Made by a program: the position numbers and the translations under genes
Notes under the pieces: generated by a model
Seen by the model: only the letters and a program-made list of their open reading frames with translations
Told to the model about the DNA's origin: nothing
The model's database searches: none
Shown here: piece after piece, positions 5,716 to 6,253 of the stretch
Position numbering within the stretch: the stretch's first letter is position 1
Layout: every line of letters begins with the position of its first letter
Origin: an uncultured beta proteobacterium
GTDB taxonomy: Bacteria; Pseudomonadota; Gammaproteobacteria; Burkholderiales; Burkholderiaceae_B
Reading direction: 5' to 3'
Assembly (NCBI GenBank): GCA_903924715.1
Contig: CAIYCP010000258.1
Coordinates: 1 to 6,253, forward strand
DNA: 6,253 bases

Positions 5716-6253
5716 TTAGATCGTTGCTTTTTTGGTGCGTGTGAGCCAGGCCAGAGCGGCGCCCGTAATCAACACAGGGATCAATGACCCCGCATTCAAG
5801 AAGCTCCAGCCATTGCTCGTCACCAAGGCACCCGAGCTAAAAGAAGTGACCATCATGGTGGCAAATACAAAAAAGTTGATAGCACCTTGCGCTTTGTCTT
5901 TTTCTTCTGGCCGATAGGCCGTCAACGCAAGATTAGTCGCGGCAGTAAACAAAAAGTTCCAGCCAACGCCCAAAACGAAAGACGCGATCAAGAAGTGATA
6001 CACATCAATTCCCATCAGCGCGATCACAATACACACGATGTTAAGAATGACGCCTAAACCCATAATTTTGGTGGTGCCAAAGCGTTTGATCAGCGAGCCT
6101 GTAAAAAATCCGGGCGCAAACATGCCAATCACGTGCCATTCAAGCACGAGAGCTGTGTCTGAAAAAGGCATGCCGCACATTTGCATCGCCAGAGGAGTCG
6201 CGGCCATTAAAAGGTTCATCACGCCGTAACCCAGAGCTGAACCGATTACGGCA
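5716..6253 (-). CDS. MFS transporter, C-terminal half (5' end outside the window)
   Basis: The - strand frame stays open to the window edge, giving about 178 residues, so the gene is cut by the boundary and is not a short protein starting at the GTG at 6220-6222 (reading continues upstream as AVIGSALGYG). The visible part matches transmembrane helices 7-12 of a major facilitator: a MNLLMAATPLAMQMCG helix, the EWHVIGMFAPGFFTGSLI segment, the cytoplasmic-loop motif GSLIKRFG equivalent to MFS motif A of the second half, the GVGWNFLFTAATNLAL helix, a charged loop YRPEEKDKAQG and two final helices ending in TRTKKATI. The LGxGWNFLF and EWHxxGMFAPxFFTG patterns are typical of a drug or metabolite MFS subgroup common in proteobacteria; the substrate is not predictable. 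It converges on the monooxygenase gene and shares its terminator. Confidence 0.9.
   Translation of the reverse strand, partial: AVIGSALGYGVMNLLMAATPLAMQMCGMPFSDTALVLEWHVIGMFAPGFFTGSLIKRFGTTKIMGLGVILNIVCIVIALMGIDVYHFLIASFVLGVGWNFLFTAATNLALTAYRPEEKDKAQGAINFFVFATMMVTSFSSGALVTSNGWSFLNAGSLIPVLITGAALAWLTRTKKATI

Noticed and set aside
5716..6222. Stand-alone 168-residue membrane protein starting at the GTG at 6220-6222
   Set aside because: The frame continues open upstream to the window edge with residues that fit an MFS helix, and the protein matches only the second half of a 12-helix transporter; it is cut by the window, not a short gene.

Overview
The window looks like ordinary chromosomal sequence from a proteobacterium of moderate GC content (roughly half G+C by eye). 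The mix of genes (YadG/YadH-type ABC exporter, AstE/aspartoacylase-like hydrolase, M20 amidohydrolase of the carbamoylase group, FkbM methyltransferase, YgiN-like monooxygenase) fits a beta- or gammaproteobacterium, with Burkholderiales a reasonable but unproven guess. I see no insertion sequence, phage gene, CRISPR array, tRNA or rRNA. Coding density is high and no gene-free stretch exceeds about 115 bases.

Left block (1-1407, + strand): the last 36 codons of an upstream gene, possibly ending in an ACT-like fold, followed after 3 bases by a complete M20-family amidase/carbamoylase gene. The M20 gene ends tail to tail with the next block, and the two coding regions overlap by 11 bp.

Middle block (1397-4189, - strand, read right to left): an AstE/aspartoacylase-like zinc hydrolase, then after 79 bp an ABC ATPase (YadG type), then after 2 bp its six-helix membrane partner (YadH type). 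The ATPase and permease clearly form one exporter. The hydrolase may share the transcript, but nothing in the sequence ties its substrate to the exporter.

Right block: a 115-bp AT-rich divergent control region separates the hydrolase from a + strand FkbM-type SAM methyltransferase. The methyltransferase carries about 100 C-terminal residues beyond its recognisable core. A small YgiN-like monooxygenase gene follows, with its own strong ribosome binding site and a 14-bp tandem repeat in its leader. A strong bidirectional intrinsic terminator then separates it from a convergent - strand MFS transporter, of which only the C-terminal half is inside the window.

I found no convincing new multi-gene system. 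The points most worth a second look are the altered active-site motifs of the M20 enzyme, the unassigned C-terminal region of the FkbM protein, the tandem repeat before the monooxygenase gene, and the stop-codon overlap between convergent genes.
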